Both the position numbers and the translations under genes were made by a program. Under the pieces are notes generated by a model. It did not search any database, was not told the DNA's origin, and saw nothing but the letters and a program-made list of their open reading frames with translations. From SZUA-365 sp964635845 (GTDB taxonomy: Bacteria; Bacteroidota; Ignavibacteria; SZUA-365), in contig CAZWNO010000002.1 in NCBI GenBank assembly GCA_964635845.1, forward strand, positions 45,144-109,143: a stretch of DNA of 64,000 nt. Reading direction: 5' to 3'. Shown here in pieces: positions 52,887 to 61,961 of this stretch (position 1 is its first letter; each line of letters starts with the position of its first letter).

Positions 52887-53441
52887 ATGTTGACAGTCGG
52901 AGATAAATTTCCCGAGTTCAATCTTCAAGCTTGTGTAAGCCGCGAGCCGAACAAGGAATTTGCACATGTGTCCACGAAACCCACGGGGGACGGATGGCAA
53001 GTCATCTTTTTCTGGCCGGAGGATTTCACGTTCGTGTGTCCGACGGAGATCGCGGAGTTCGGAAAGCACCACGCGGACTTCGTCGGCATGAACGCCCGTG
53101 TGCTGGGTGTGAGCACCGATTCGCGCTGGGTACATCTCGCATGGCGTAATACGCACCCTGATCTGAAGGACCTCCCTTTCCCCATGCTTGCCGACGTCAG
53201 GCATGAGCTCTGCTCAGCCCTCGGGATCCTCGATAAACAGGATGGTGTCGCACTTCGCGCCACCTTCATCGTCGATCCCGACGGTGTCATCCAGTGGGTG
53301 AACGTAAACGGTCTGCTGACAGGCCGCAGCGTTCCGGAAACGGTACGCGTGCTGGGGGCACTGCAAACCGGCGAGCGTACGCCCTGCAACTGGCAGCCCG
53401 GACAGCCGACGCTGCAATCTTCCGTGACGGTGGCCGCATAA
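52887..53441 (+). CDS. ahpC: AhpC-type peroxiredoxin
   Basis: A 184-residue thiol peroxidase that reduces hydrogen and organic peroxides. The peroxidatic Cys51 lies in DFTFVCPTEI. The C-terminal Cys167 in TPCNWQPGQPTL resembles the resolving region of actinobacterial AhpC rather than the VCPAGW of enteric AhpC. TDSRWVHLAW and RATFIVDPDG are also family features. AGGAGG stands ahead of the ATG at 52887. No ahpF or ahpD reductant gene lies next to it, so thioredoxin or a distant partner must reduce it. Confidence 0.92.
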   Translation: MLTVGDKFPEFNLQACVSREPNKEFAHVSTKPTGDGWQVIFFWPEDFTFVCPTEIAEFGKHHADFVGMNARVLGVSTDSRWVHLAWRNTHPDLKDLPFPMLADVRHELCSALGILDKQDGVALRATFIVDPDGVIQWVNVNGLLTGRSVPETVRVLGALQTGERTPCNWQPGQPTLQSSVTVAA

Positions 53442-53473
53442 AGAATTTCCATCAACGCAGGTACTGACCACAG

Positions 53474-53507
53474 AAGAACACCCGCCTCGATGCGGGTGTT
53501 CTTTTTT
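53474..53507 (+). terminator. Intrinsic terminator after peroxiredoxin gene
   Basis: AGAACACCCGC (53475-53485 region) pairs with GCGGGTGTTCT (53492-53502) around a six-base loop and is followed by six Ts. Confidence 0.85.
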
Positions 53508-53623
53508 CAAGTCGCGGTGATCATCGAGGAGGATGCGTCGCAACGGGAGAAGCATATGTCGGCGCGTGCCTCCTCCCGGCCGGTCCGCATGCAGGGTTCG
53601 ACCGGATTCGAAGTCGCCGTGCT

Positions 53624-53920
53624 TCACACGGTGATTATCGAATCCTCCGTCCCGAGATTATTCGGCAGGTAGGCTTCAGCTTCCCAATCGTTTTCCCAGC
53701 GTACGCCGTCGAGCAGGAAGCGGTACCGGTACGACTGTCCGGCATCGAGGTACAATGAGGTGTAGAACGTACCGTCCTTTTTCTTTCCCATGGGATGCGC
53801 GGCGGGATTCCAGTCGTTGAATTCACCACAGAGCGACACGGAATCCGCACCGACAGCAGCGGGCAGATAGAAGGTTACACGGCACGATCGGCCGGTGCGA
53901 GTGTAATTTTTCTTCAGCAT
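53624..53920 (-). CDS. Stand-alone CBM48 (glycogen-binding) domain protein
   Basis: The 98-residue protein is a single CBM48/AMPK-beta-type domain: VTFYLPAAVGADSVSLCGEFNDWNPAAHPM, then FYTSLYLDAGQSYRYRFLLDGVRWENDWEAEAYLPNNLGTEDSIITV. The tryptophans in FNDWNP and WENDW line the sugar-binding groove of related domains. No catalytic domain is attached and no signal peptide is present, so it is probably a cytosolic glycogen- or maltodextrin-binding regulator. The gene stands alone, convergent with the peroxiredoxin gene. Confidence 0.88.
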   Translation of the reverse strand: MLKKNYTRTGRSCRVTFYLPAAVGADSVSLCGEFNDWNPAAHPMGKKKDGTFYTSLYLDAGQSYRYRFLLDGVRWENDWEAEAYLPNNLGTEDSIITV

Positions 53921-54015
53921 GATGTGTGTTGCTACCGCATTCGTTGGACGAAGGTGATGACTTCCGTAAAGATACGAGTTCCGATCGTGAGAATCACATC
54001 AGCCGCACCTGCTGA

Positions 54016-55074
54016 TCAGAGCCATCTCTTGCGGCGGAAAAAGATGAACATCGCGATGACCACGGCGAGCATGACCGCGAGCACGGCGGGATAGCCCCAG
54101 CGCTGCGTCAGTTCCGGCATATACACGAAGTTCATGCCGTAGACTCCGGCGATGAAGGTCAGGGGAATGAATATCGTCGCGATGATCGTAAGCACCTTCA
54201 TTACTTCGTTCATGCGGTTGCTCTCGTGCGTCATGTACAGCTCGAGAAGGCCGCCCAGCACTTCTCGGTCATGTTCGATGCTTTCGAGCACGAGTGCGAG
54301 ATGGTCCTCCACATCGCGGAGAAATACTCCCACGTCGTCGGAAAAGAGATTGCCTTCATTGCGCTGCAGCTGTATCACCGCTTCGCGCAGGGGATGCACC
54401 ACCTTGCGCAGCTGAAGCATGCGCCGCCGCAGCGCATGGATGCGGCGTACGGTATCGCTCGTCGGATACAGCAGCACTTCATCCTCGAGCCGCTCGATCT
54501 CATCATCGAAATGCTCGACCTGGGCAACGTAATGATCAGCCACCGAGTCGATGAGCGTGTAGAAAAGATAATCCGCTCCGCGCGTGCGGAAGCGACCGTT
54601 CACAGCCTCGATGCGTTCGCGATTCGGCTCGAACATATCCTGGGGACATTCGCTGAACGAGAGCAGTGCGTTGCGCTTCAGGACGAGGGCGATGTTCTCC
54701 TCTCGCAGCATGTCGCCTCCGTCGTCGCGAAGATGCTTCAGAATGAGAAAGGTCGCGTCGTCATACTCATCGCATTTCGTGCGGTGCTTCGTGTTGACGA
54801 TATCTTCAAGCGCCAGCATGTGCAGCCCGTAGACTTCGCCGATGCGTTGCACGGCTGCGACGTCGTGCACACCCTCCAACTGCAGCCATGTGATGACGGA
54901 ATCATCGTGCACCGCGATCGCATCGACCGAGACGGCGCGCTTCTGCACGTGATGCTGATCGTAGATGACGGCACGCAGCTTTGCAGAACCCTCCGCCGGC
55001 TCTCCGACATACACGAGTGTGCCTGGCGGCAGGCTCACTTTTTTCCGCTCTGTTTTCTTCCGCTGTCTTGCCAT
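54016..55074 (-). CDS. corA: CorA family magnesium/cobalt transporter
   Basis: Inner-membrane pentameric Mg2+ (and Co2+/Ni2+) channel. The 352 residues comprise a cytosolic funnel domain (ALEDIVNTKHRTKCDEYDDATFLILKHL) with a long helical part (FDDEIERLEDEVL), then two membrane helices. The signature YGMNFVYMPEL sits between the helices, and the tail ends RRKRWL. It is the standard length. It is divergent from the exonuclease gene. Confidence 0.94.
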   Translation of the reverse strand: MARQRKKTERKKVSLPPGTLVYVGEPAEGSAKLRAVIYDQHHVQKRAVSVDAIAVHDDSVITWLQLEGVHDVAAVQRIGEVYGLHMLALEDIVNTKHRTKCDEYDDATFLILKHLRDDGGDMLREENIALVLKRNALLSFSECPQDMFEPNRERIEAVNGRFRTRGADYLFYTLIDSVADHYVAQVEHFDDEIERLEDEVLLYPTSDTVRRIHALRRRMLQLRKVVHPLREAVIQLQRNEGNLFSDDVGVFLRDVEDHLALVLESIEHDREVLGGLLELYMTHESNRMNEVMKVLTIIATIFIPLTFIAGVYGMNFVYMPELTQRWGYPAVLAVMLAVVIAMFIFFRRKRWL

Positions 55075-55101
55075 GGCCTGTAGGGGAAAAAGAAATCTTG
55101 A

Positions 55102-55131
55102 TTGAAAGATTGTTTACGATGAAAGTATTAT
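55102..55131 (+). promoter_or_regulatory. Putative promoter of the exonuclease gene
   Basis: TTGAAA (55102-55107), 18 bases, TATTAT (55126-55131). The leader to the ATG at 55236 would be about 95 bases. Confidence 0.4.
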
Positions 55132-55235
55132 TACGTAAATTGCTTTCGAAAAAAAAATGCTCCAGACACATTGCCGAAAAACACCGCACACCACACACAC
55201 GCGAATGCATGCATGGAGGAAGCCTCGATTTGGTG

Positions 55236-56036
55236 ATGTCTGCGACCACGCAACATGACCTGAAGCTTACAAAGCCGCTGGCGTTTTTCGACCTCGAAAC
55301 CACCGGCATCAATATTCAGAGCGATCGCATTATCGAGATCGCAGTGGTGAAGTACCCTCCGCGCGGAACTGCAAAAGAATTCGAACTTCGCATCAATCCT
55401 GAAATCCCCATTCCCCCTTCATCCACAGCCGTTCACGGAATCACCGATGCGGACGTCGTGCTCGCGCCCACATTCGGCCAGATCGCAAAACGGCTACACG
55501 ACTTCCTCGATGACTGTGACCTGTGCGGCTTCAACGTGCGGCGCTTCGATCTCCCGCTGCTTCAGCAGGAGTTCCGACGTTGCAGCATGGAGTTCGATAC
55601 AACCGGACGGCGAGTGATCGACGTGCAGACGATTTTCCACATGAAGGAACCACGCGACCTGAGCGCAGCGCTGATGTTCTACTGCAATCGTCAGCATGTC
55701 GGAGCACATGGCGCGATGGCGGATGTCCGCGCGACAGCGGATATTCTGTTGGCACAACTGAAACGCTACGATGACCTTCCACAGAGCATCGATGAACTCG
55801 AGGCGGCCGTTCATCCGAAGGATCCTGCCTGGGTCGACACTGACGGCAGGCTTGTGTGGGAAGGAAATAATGTTATACTAACGTTTGGCAAATACCGAGG
55901 CACTCCTTTGCAAAACGTTATTCAACGAGACCGTGATTACATTCAGTGGATTCTCGACGGCGGTTTTCCGGAAGCGACCAAGGACATCATCCGTCGGATG
56001 ATCGATGGCGTCGCACCCAACCGCGCGTCAACCTGA
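55236..56036 (+). CDS. DnaQ-like 3'-5' exonuclease (DEDDh)
   Basis: The ATG at 55236 gives 266 residues; a TTG at 55230 is better placed relative to the GGAGGA at 55215 and may be the true start. The DEDD motifs are visible: Asp19/Glu21 in FFDLETTG, Asp in GFNVRRFDLPLL, and the last His and Asp in GAHGAMADVRAT, as in the epsilon subunit of DNA polymerase III and exonuclease X. The last ~80 residues (ILTFGKYRGTPLQNVIQRDRDYIQWIL) match the small C-terminal domain of exonuclease X-like proteins. It probably acts in DNA repair or proofreading. Confidence 0.87.
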   Translation: MSATTQHDLKLTKPLAFFDLETTGINIQSDRIIEIAVVKYPPRGTAKEFELRINPEIPIPPSSTAVHGITDADVVLAPTFGQIAKRLHDFLDDCDLCGFNVRRFDLPLLQQEFRRCSMEFDTTGRRVIDVQTIFHMKEPRDLSAALMFYCNRQHVGAHGAMADVRATADILLAQLKRYDDLPQSIDELEAAVHPKDPAWVDTDGRLVWEGNNVILTFGKYRGTPLQNVIQRDRDYIQWILDGGFPEATKDIIRRMIDGVAPNRAST

Positions 56037-56108
56037 TTGCGAAGCACTCTGTCTCCCCGTGACACACTGTCACATTCACTATCATCTCACTATCAAGGAG
56101 GAATAACC

Positions 56109-56516
<408 letters not shown>

Positions 56517-56534
56517 CAGCACTCGCGATTACTG

Positions 56535-56564
56535 AAGACCGGAGCCTCGTGCTCCGGTCTTTTT
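56535..56564 (+). terminator. Intrinsic terminator after H1-like gene
   Basis: AAGACCGGAGC (56535-56545) pairs with GCTCCGGTCTT (56551-56561) around CTCGT and is followed by a T run. Confidence 0.85.
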
Positions 56565-56603
56565 GTTTTACGGCACTGCCGCTCCTTGCCGATGTAGACT
56601 GCG

Positions 56604-57239
56604 CTACACCGGCATCCCGATGGCAATACTGATCTCGTTCGGCAGACAGGTGATTCGCTGTCCCGGCGTGACGATCGCGGGATGCGCGACACAGGTCTGA
56701 TGCTTGCAGGGAGACGATACGACCTTCAGGCGCTGACCAGCAATGACGATCACCATCGTACCGATACTTCCCTCGATTTCATACTTCCCATCCTCGTGCA
56801 ATCCGAGAGCGTGTATGAGTCGATTGCGATGGAACACATCCGCACTTCGTGAGAACGCAGGTACGATATTGATGTAGCGCAGCAGCACGGGATCGTTCTG
56901 CAATCCATGCAATGCGAGTCCATCTTCGAGTTCGCGCAGCGCGGCATAGAACAGGGATGCGCCATCGTGGTAATCACGCAGACGGTTCTGCTCGAACAGC
57001 AGCACTCCTCCCGGATACCTGCCGCTGAGGCGACTCTGCTTGAGCCGGAGGAACCGCTCGCCGAAATGTTCAGGGAGCAGCTCTTCCGCAAGTTGCTCCG
57101 CCCTCTGCGTCTGCTCGCAGAGGATGCTGACGTCCAGCACCACCGGCGAGATTTCCCTTCGTATCAGGTCCGGCGCGGATTTTCGCGCGTGATCCTTGGC
57201 GCGAAGAAAACTCAGCTTGAAGAATTCCCGTCTGTCCAT
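56604..57239 (-). CDS. NusG domain II-containing protein
   Basis: The ATG at 57239 follows GAGG and gives 211 residues. The start MDRREFFKLSF looks like a twin-arginine motif, but no hydrophobic stretch follows. Residues ~160-211 (GTMVIVIAGQRLKVVSSPCKHQTCVAHPAIVTPGQRITCLPNEISIAI) match the NusG domain II family, small beta-barrels with conserved cysteines, usually fused to membrane anchors in other bacteria. The middle part is not recognised. It starts 11 bases after the stop of the preceding repeat-protein gene, so the two are co-transcribed. Confidence 0.78.
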   Translation of the reverse strand: MDRREFFKLSFLRAKDHARKSAPDLIRREISPVVLDVSILCEQTQRAEQLAEELLPEHFGERFLRLKQSRLSGRYPGGVLLFEQNRLRDYHDGASLFYAALRELEDGLALHGLQNDPVLLRYINIVPAFSRSADVFHRNRLIHALGLHEDGKYEIEGSIGTMVIVIAGQRLKVVSSPCKHQTCVAHPAIVTPGQRITCLPNEISIAIGMPV

Positions 57240-57250
57240 GTATTCCTCGC

Positions 57251-58582
57251 TCACCTTCCGCCGCAGGTCAGACAGAAATTTACTCCCTCGCGTTGTGCGG
57301 GATACTGCATCCACTGGCCGACGAGATGGGATACCCCCTCCTCGCCCTGGTGCCATATGACGAGATACCAGCCGTCGGTGTCCATCACGATCGAGGGTTT
57401 CTTCCGCGCAAGGCGGTCATCGCGATCGTTGACCCTGACGTTTCCTCCTATGCGGGTTCCGTCGCGTCCGTACGGTTGGAGATAGGTGTCGCCTCTCTGA
57501 TTGGTCACCGTGTTCCTGTAATCTTCCCAGCACACGACAATCCCGCCCTTCCCGTCGCCGTCGACCGCAGGGAGCCGCTGCCAGCGATTTCCATCGTCAT
57601 CATTGACCAGCTCGGCAGGCGAGAACGTTCCGCTGCGGAGATCCGCAATCCTGCGATAGATATTGCTGGTCCCTGTACGGTAATCCTTCCATGCGAAGAA
57701 TGCGGAATCCCCCGGCAGACAGACAGCGTTGATGATCGTGGTCATGGCTTTCCGTTGTGCCGAATCGATCAGCACGTTGCGCGCTGCATCAGCGCCGAAA
57801 CAGTGGTAGTAGAACTTCCATGCACCATCGATCCTGTTGTCGGGCCAGAGAAGCAGGACGTGATCTCCATTGTCCGCTGCAATACGCGGCTGTCCCTGCA
57901 ATGCCGCCATGCCGTCGTCGTTGACGAGCACGTTTTTCCCGACAGGATGACCTTCCGCGTCGAAGCGTTGTGCAACGATGTCTGCATTGCCGCTGCGGTA
58001 ATCCTGCCAGACGACGATGATCTCCCCTTTCGCATTGCGTCCGGCCGCGGGCAGGACTCCCGGCGCAATGTGATCCGAAACGTCGAACACTGCTTCCGAG
58101 CGTCCGCTGCGATGCACGACGCGCGCGGTGATGACATGCCTGCCGTCATTGCTTCGCTGCCAGACGAGAAGTACCGTACTGTCCGTGAGGAAAACGGCGG
58201 CAGGACGTTCCTCCTCCGTTCCGGCATCGGGCACACCCAGATCAAGCACGCGAATGTCTTCCCGCTGTCCTCGACTGAGAAATGCGCCGCGCACGGCAGC
58301 CCCGTATCGCGTCCGTTCCGACCAAGCGCAGAACCACAGGCCGGCATCGCTGCCTGCCAATGTCGCGTGCCAGGCGTTGCGCACGCTGTCAAGCTGCATA
58401 CGTACACTGTCAGACCGCGTTCGGACACTGTCAGACCGCCCGTGCGCAGGGTTCTGATTCCGCTGAGCGCCTGTGAGCGCGCTGTCGGACCACATACGCA
58501 GGAGCGTATCTGCGCCATCCTGCGTGAGCCCGATACCGGTGGACAGGAGAAACAACAGCGCCGTGGCGAGCAATCGATTCAT
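57251..58582 (-). CDS. Secreted repeat (propeller-like) protein of unknown function
   Basis: The ATG at 58582 gives 443 residues with a signal peptide (MNRLLATALLFLLSTGIGL). Four or five repeats of the type VVWQDYRSGNADIVAQRFDAEGHPV and CWEDYRNT run through residues ~165-430, which resembles a beta-propeller with a WxDYR core. Near residues 50-70 a short motif (SDSVRTR, SDSVRMQ, LDSVRNA) is repeated. It lacks a T9SS sorting domain, unlike its neighbours in style, and ends NFCLTCGGR. It forms an operon with the NusG-domain-II gene. No enzyme residues are evident. Confidence 0.72.
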   Translation of the reverse strand: MNRLLATALLFLLSTGIGLTQDGADTLLRMWSDSALTGAQRNQNPAHGRSDSVRTRSDSVRMQLDSVRNAWHATLAGSDAGLWFCAWSERTRYGAAVRGAFLSRGQREDIRVLDLGVPDAGTEEERPAAVFLTDSTVLLVWQRSNDGRHVITARVVHRSGRSEAVFDVSDHIAPGVLPAAGRNAKGEIIVVWQDYRSGNADIVAQRFDAEGHPVGKNVLVNDDGMAALQGQPRIAADNGDHVLLLWPDNRIDGAWKFYYHCFGADAARNVLIDSAQRKAMTTIINAVCLPGDSAFFAWKDYRTGTSNIYRRIADLRSGTFSPAELVNDDDGNRWQRLPAVDGDGKGGIVVCWEDYRNTVTNQRGDTYLQPYGRDGTRIGGNVRVNDRDDRLARKKPSIVMDTDGWYLVIWHQGEEGVSHLVGQWMQYPAQREGVNFCLTCGGR

Positions 58583-58634
58583 ATCCGGAATATAGCAGTT
58601 ACACACTCGGGACGCACGGGATGGAGATCTGACT

Positions 58635-58663
58635 TTGCATTTACCGTCAACCCCGTGTAATTT
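58635..58663 (+). promoter_or_regulatory. Putative promoter of uvrA
   Basis: TTGCAT (58635-58640), 17 bases, TAATTT (58658-58663), with GTG before the -10. No LexA-type box was recognised. Confidence 0.45.
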
Positions 58664-58709
58664 TTAAGATTGGACGAATGTTTACGTGGAAACTTCTCCA
58701 CCAGGTACC

Positions 58710-61550
58710 ATGCCGGAAAAGAAAAGCACAGCGAAACGGGGAGCTCGATCACGCACGACGGACACGGCAGCCGCGCGCGGAGCATCGTCACTCGTGATCA
58801 AGGGTGCGCGTGTCCATAACCTGAAGAACATTTCGCTGGAACTCCCGCATAACCGCCTGATCGTCATCACCGGTGTCAGCGGATCCGGAAAGTCGAGCCT
58901 TGCCTTCGACACCATTTATGCGGAAGGCCAGCGCCGCTACGTCGAAAGTCTCTCCTCGTATGCGCGGCAGTTCCTCGAGCGCATGAACAAACCCGATGTG
59001 GATTTCATCCAGGGTATAGCTCCTGCCATCGCCATCGAACAGAAAACCACAGGCCGCAATCCGCGCTCGACCGTCGGCACGACGACGGAAGTGTACGATT
59101 ATCTGCGACTGCTCTTCGCGCGCATAGGAAAAACCTGGTGCAGGAATGACGGCGCGCTCGTGCAGCGGGACTCAGTGCGCACAGTGATGGAATTCATCGA
59201 GTCTCTGCCCGATGGAAGCAGGCTCTACGTGATGTTCCCGATGCACACACACGAAGGGCATTCCATCGACGAGGAAATCGACAACCTTCGAAAGCAGGGC
59301 TTCATCCGTATCGTGGTCGGCGATACATTGATCAGCCTTGATGACGTCGACCACGTGCAGGCCACCCCGAAAGAGATCCTGGTTCTTGTGGACAGGCTTG
59401 TCTGGGAACGTGGAACCGATACGTCACGGTTGTCCGATTCGCTGCAGACCTCGTTCGTCGAAGGCGACGGAACCATGCACCTGCGCGTCCTGGACAGCGG
59501 CGAGGAGCGAGGTTTCACTGCGCACTATGAATGCAGCGTCTGCAGGACCGCCTATTCGGAGCCCGAACCGCAGCTCTTCTCTTTCAACAGTCCCGCGGGC
59601 GCATGTCCGACATGCCAGGGCTTCGGACGCACTACGGGCATCGATCCGAATCTGGTGATCCCCAATGGGAACCGGACCCTGGCCGAGGGCGCCGTGCAGC
59701 CATGGACGACGCCGAAACACGGCAAGCATCAGCGCGATCTCGAACGCGCAGCGAGCGCCGCCAACGTCCGTCTCGACGTACCCTGGCGCGAGCTCAGTGA
59801 CGACGAACGCGATTTCGTCTGGAACGGCAATCGGGGCTTCAAGGGCATCCGCGGTTTTTTCGCGATGGTGGAATCGAAGAATTACAAGATGCATTACCGT
59901 ATCCTCATGGCGCGGTATCGAGGCTACACCGTATGCAACGCATGCGACGGTGCCCGATTGCAGCCTGACGCGCTCGCAGTGCGCGTGGCCGGCAAGCATC
60001 TCGGGGAACTTGTGCGCATGCCCATTGACCGTCTGCATCGCTTCTTCGAAAAGGTCGAGCTCACCGAGTTCGAAACGGACGTGGCGGGGCGGATCCTCAC
60101 CGAGATTCGCAAGCGACTGCGCATACTCACGGATATCGGACTGGGTTACCTGACATTGGACCGGCTGTCACATACGCTTTCCGGCGGTGAGGCGCAGCGT
60201 ATCAACATCGCGACGTCGCTGGGCTCGGCGCTTGTGGGATCGCTGTACGTGCTGGATGAACCGACCATTGGCCTGCATCCGCGCGACAACAGCCGTCTCA
60301 TCACCATCCTTCAGTCGCTGCGTGACAGCGGCAACACCGTGCTCGTCGTCGAGCACGATGCCGAGATGATGCGCGTAGCGGACCTGATCGTTGACATGGG
60401 GCCGCAGGCTGGCGAGCATGGCGGCGAGATCATCGCAATCGCACCCATCAATGATCTGAAGAGGAACAGGCAGTCGCTGACCGGACAGTACTTGAGCGGC
60501 AAGCTCGGCATCCCCGTGCCGAAGAAACGCAGGAAAAGCAAGGCATCCCTCGGCATACTGCAGGCGCGGCAGAACAACCTGAAGAACCTCGACGTTTCGA
60601 TCCCGCTCGGCGTATTGACATGCATCACTGGCGTCAGCGGTTCGGGCAAGAGCACTCTCGTGGGGGACATTCTCTACGCCGGATTGAAAAAGGAGTTGGA
60701 TGGAGCCTATGAAGAAGAGATCGGGAGTTTCGCGGGTTTCTCCAATGTCAAGAAAATCAGGCACGTCGAGATGGTCGATCAATCACCGATCGGGCGCACC
60801 CCGCGTTCAAATCCGGTAACATACCTGAAGGCCTTCGACGGCATTCGCGACCTGTTCGCATCAACTCCCGCATCCAAACTGCGCGGTTACGCGCCGGGAG
60901 CGTTTTCGTTCAATGTTCCCGGCGGCCGCTGCGATGTCTGCGAAGGAGACGGCTTCATCAAGGTCGAAATGCAGTTCATGGCCGACCTCTACCTCGAGTG
61001 CGAAGCCTGCAAGGGGACACGTTACAAGAGAGACATACTCGAAGTCCGCTACAACGGAAGGAACATCGTCGACGTCCTGGATATGACGGTCACCGAGGCG
61101 CTTCAGTTTTTCGAACATGTCCCACGCGTCAGCAACAAGCTTCAGGTTCTCGACGACGTCGGCCTCGGGTACATGCGGCTCGGCCAGCCCGCCACGACGC
61201 TGTCGGGAGGCGAAGCACAGCGACTCAAGCTCGCCCTGCATCTGTCGTCCCGCGACGACGGACACACGCTCTTCCTCTTCGACGAACCCACGACCGGCCT
61301 CCATTTTCACGATGTACGCAAGCTGCTCAGCTGTTTCGAGGCACTGATCGACGCTGGGCACAGCGTCCTCATCATCGAACACAACCTCGATGTTATCAAG
61401 AGCGCCGATTGGATCATAGACCTCGGTCCCGAAGGCGGCGAGGACGGCGGATATATCGTCGCGGAAGGTACACCCGAACAGGTTGCCGCGAATGAGGCAA
61501 GCTATACCGGACACTTTCTGCGCGACGTCCTTTCGTCCGAGCGCGGATAA
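58710..61550 (+). CDS. uvrA: Excinuclease ABC subunit A
   Basis: Damage-recognition ATPase of nucleotide excision repair. The ATG at 58710 (AGG five bases before) gives 946 residues; a GTG at 58686 is the alternative. Both ABC modules are complete: Walker A GVSGSGKSSLAFD and GVSGSGKSTLVGD, signatures LSGGEAQRI and LSGGEAQRL, and Walker B LYVLDEPTIGLHP and LFLFDEPTTGLHF. Zinc-binding cysteine pairs are present in CSVC/CPTC and CDVC/CEAC. The family start is about 35 residues into this form, so the N-terminal basic segment is an extension. uvrB is not in this window. Confidence 0.97.
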   Translation: MPEKKSTAKRGARSRTTDTAAARGASSLVIKGARVHNLKNISLELPHNRLIVITGVSGSGKSSLAFDTIYAEGQRRYVESLSSYARQFLERMNKPDVDFIQGIAPAIAIEQKTTGRNPRSTVGTTTEVYDYLRLLFARIGKTWCRNDGALVQRDSVRTVMEFIESLPDGSRLYVMFPMHTHEGHSIDEEIDNLRKQGFIRIVVGDTLISLDDVDHVQATPKEILVLVDRLVWERGTDTSRLSDSLQTSFVEGDGTMHLRVLDSGEERGFTAHYECSVCRTAYSEPEPQLFSFNSPAGACPTCQGFGRTTGIDPNLVIPNGNRTLAEGAVQPWTTPKHGKHQRDLERAASAANVRLDVPWRELSDDERDFVWNGNRGFKGIRGFFAMVESKNYKMHYRILMARYRGYTVCNACDGARLQPDALAVRVAGKHLGELVRMPIDRLHRFFEKVELTEFETDVAGRILTEIRKRLRILTDIGLGYLTLDRLSHTLSGGEAQRINIATSLGSALVGSLYVLDEPTIGLHPRDNSRLITILQSLRDSGNTVLVVEHDAEMMRVADLIVDMGPQAGEHGGEIIAIAPINDLKRNRQSLTGQYLSGKLGIPVPKKRRKSKASLGILQARQNNLKNLDVSIPLGVLTCITGVSGSGKSTLVGDILYAGLKKELDGAYEEEIGSFAGFSNVKKIRHVEMVDQSPIGRTPRSNPVTYLKAFDGIRDLFASTPASKLRGYAPGAFSFNVPGGRCDVCEGDGFIKVEMQFMADLYLECEACKGTRYKRDILEVRYNGRNIVDVLDMTVTEALQFFEHVPRVSNKLQVLDDVGLGYMRLGQPATTLSGGEAQRLKLALHLSSRDDGHTLFLFDEPTTGLHFHDVRKLLSCFEALIDAGHSVLIIEHNLDVIKSADWIIDLGPEGGEDGGYIVAEGTPEQVAANEASYTGHFLRDVLSSERG

Positions 61551-61584
61551 CAACGTCACTCATACCCATCCGCGGAGAACACGT

Positions 61585-61953
61585 ATGGCACATGGCATCA
61601 CTTGGTTCGAGATTCCTGCGCTGGGATTCCAGCGTGCGAAGAAATTCTACGAGACCGTGCTGGAAGTACCTGTTCACGAACAGGAAGTCGGTCAGGCGTT
61701 GATGGGCTTTCTCGGCACGCACGAGGACGGCATCAACGGCGCCATCGTGGCGCATGAATGGTACATTCCTTCCGAGCATGGCGTCCTCATCTATCTCGAT
61801 GCGGGAGAAGATCTCAATCCCATGCTCGCGCGAGCAGAAGGTGCAGGAGCGACTGTCATCATCTCCAAGACACGGATATCTGAAGACATGGGGTATATGG
61901 CCGTCTTCCGCGATCCCGAGGGAAACCGCATCGCCCTGCACTCGAGAAAGTAA
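61585..61953 (+). CDS. VOC (glyoxalase/bleomycin resistance) family protein
   Basis: A 122-residue single VOC domain. ITWFEIPALGFQRAKKFYETVLEVPV, GVLIYLDAGEDLNPMLARAEGAGATVI and YMAVFRDPEGNRIALHS give the usual beta-alpha-beta-beta-beta pattern twice. The usual metal ligands (His and Glu) are not all evident, so catalysis is uncertain. GGAG precedes the ATG at 61585. It stands 34 bases after uvrA and 8 bases before the transporter gene, so these may form one transcript. Confidence 0.87.
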   Translation: MAHGITWFEIPALGFQRAKKFYETVLEVPVHEQEVGQALMGFLGTHEDGINGAIVAHEWYIPSEHGVLIYLDAGEDLNPMLARAEGAGATVIISKTRISEDMGYMAVFRDPEGNRIALHSRK

Positions 61954-61961
61954 GCTGCTCC

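Noticed and set aside
57293..58660. 455-codon plus-strand open frame opposite the repeat protein
   Set aside because: It would run into the uvrA promoter and has no recognisable domain; the minus-strand gene has a signal peptide and internal repeats.
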